Source: Clostridiaceae bacterium (GTDB taxonomy: Bacteria; Bacillota; Clostridia; Saccharofermentanales; UBA5734). Taken from it: 6,690 nucleotides of DNA. Positions 6,484 to 6,690 of the stretch are shown piece by piece (the first letter of the stretch is position 1; each line of letters opens with the position of its first letter). The notes below the pieces were generated by a model. The model searched no databases, was not told where the DNA came from, and was given only the letters and a program-made list of their open reading frames with translations. The stretch is taken from positions 1 to 6,690 of the forward strand of contig JAAYKS010000105.1 in NCBI GenBank assembly GCA_012522285.1, in the 5' to 3' direction. A program made the position numbers and the translations under genes.

Positions 6484-6690
6484 TCCGATCGATCCTGGAG
6501 AGACGAATGCATCCAAACTCATCATACAATGCCGTACAACTGGAAAATCGACTGTATTGATGATGATGACCATTTTTGGTGAATCCCTTGCTATTCGCTG
6601 CTTCCCGTGATAAGATTACCCAGTCGACCAACCTCGACGGAGGAACCCCTCATTCCATACAATCTCTCTTTGTTTCACACGTGGAGAATT
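6475..6690 (+). other. Right-end noncoding region, probable leader of a following gene
   Basis: No convincing coding frame was found on either strand in these 216 bases; the longest frames are very short. The region is visibly more AT-rich than the genes, as expected of intergenic DNA. It holds the candidate promoter at 6588-6616, a GGAGGA at 6639-6644 with no ATG, GTG or TTG at a usable distance, and a GGAG at 6683-6686 close enough to the edge to serve a start codon just outside. The likely reading is upstream DNA of another plus-strand gene. Confidence 0.45.
6588..6616 (+). promoter_or_regulatory. Candidate promoter for a gene beyond the right edge
   Basis: TTGCTA (6588-6593, four of six -35 matches), a 17-base spacer and TAAGAT (6611-6616, four of six -10 matches) with a TGn extension at 6608-6610. 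Spacing is ideal, the hexamers are moderate. It sits past the gpmI terminator and points out of the window. A start near 6623 would leave a leader of at least 65 bases. Confidence 0.4.

Noticed and set aside
6567..6580. ACCA-TTTT-TGGT mini hairpin and TGATGATGATGA run
   Set aside because: Only four base pairs, no following U tract of note; the run is a short simple repeat with no supporting context.
6507..6582. Two overlapping 17-residue frames (6507-6560 and 6529-6582); the first has GGAGAG four bases upstream
   Set aside because: Too short to support without conservation. They lie before the candidate promoter and just after a strong terminator, so it is unclear that they are transcribed.
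6652..6690. Possible ATT start eight bases after GGAGGA, as seen for infC
   Set aside because: The 13 residues readable before the edge do not resemble the start of initiation factor 3, and ATT starts are very rare.
1..6690. CRISPR arrays, insertion sequences, tRNA or rRNA genes, phage attachment sites
   Set aside because: No regularly spaced repeats, no transposase frame or terminal inverted repeats, and no tRNA or rRNA signatures were seen.

Overview
This is a GC-rich window (roughly 60% by eye) that looks like the chromosome of an anaerobic, high-GC member of the Bacillota (Firmicutes), probably a clostridial lineage. Two things point there. A DnaD/DnaB2-type replication protein is a family largely confined to Bacillota and their phages. 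A one-subunit pyruvate:ferredoxin oxidoreductase is typical of fermentative anaerobes. The lineage is inference; no species can be named from this sequence alone.

Layout. Positions 1-941 (minus) hold a DnaD-domain protein that runs off the left edge. Positions 1083-4610 (minus) hold nifJ, a complete pyruvate:ferredoxin oxidoreductase, followed by a hairpin terminator at 1004-1043. A 155-base divergent intergenic region (4611-4765) carries back-to-back extended -10 promoters that physically overlap. Positions 4766-6397 (plus) hold gpmI, a cofactor-independent phosphoglycerate mutase of the long, plant-like type, closed by a perfect 14-bp hairpin terminator. The last 216 bases (6475-6690) hold no convincing gene but contain a good promoter candidate and a possible ribosome binding site at the very edge, so another plus-strand gene probably starts just outside.

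How the genes relate. GpmI converts 3-phosphoglycerate to 2-phosphoglycerate in lower glycolysis. Pyruvate, produced two to three steps later, is the substrate of the NifJ enzyme, which makes acetyl-CoA, CO2 and reduced ferredoxin. The two genes therefore serve one catabolic flow and share one regulatory region. The DnaD-like gene has its own promoter behind the nifJ terminator and is probably an independent unit.

I found no evidence for a new multi-gene system. The more interesting points are the overlapping divergent promoters, the plant-type mutase, the small hairpin in the nifJ leader, and two very long antisense open frames that are best explained by codon avoidance.
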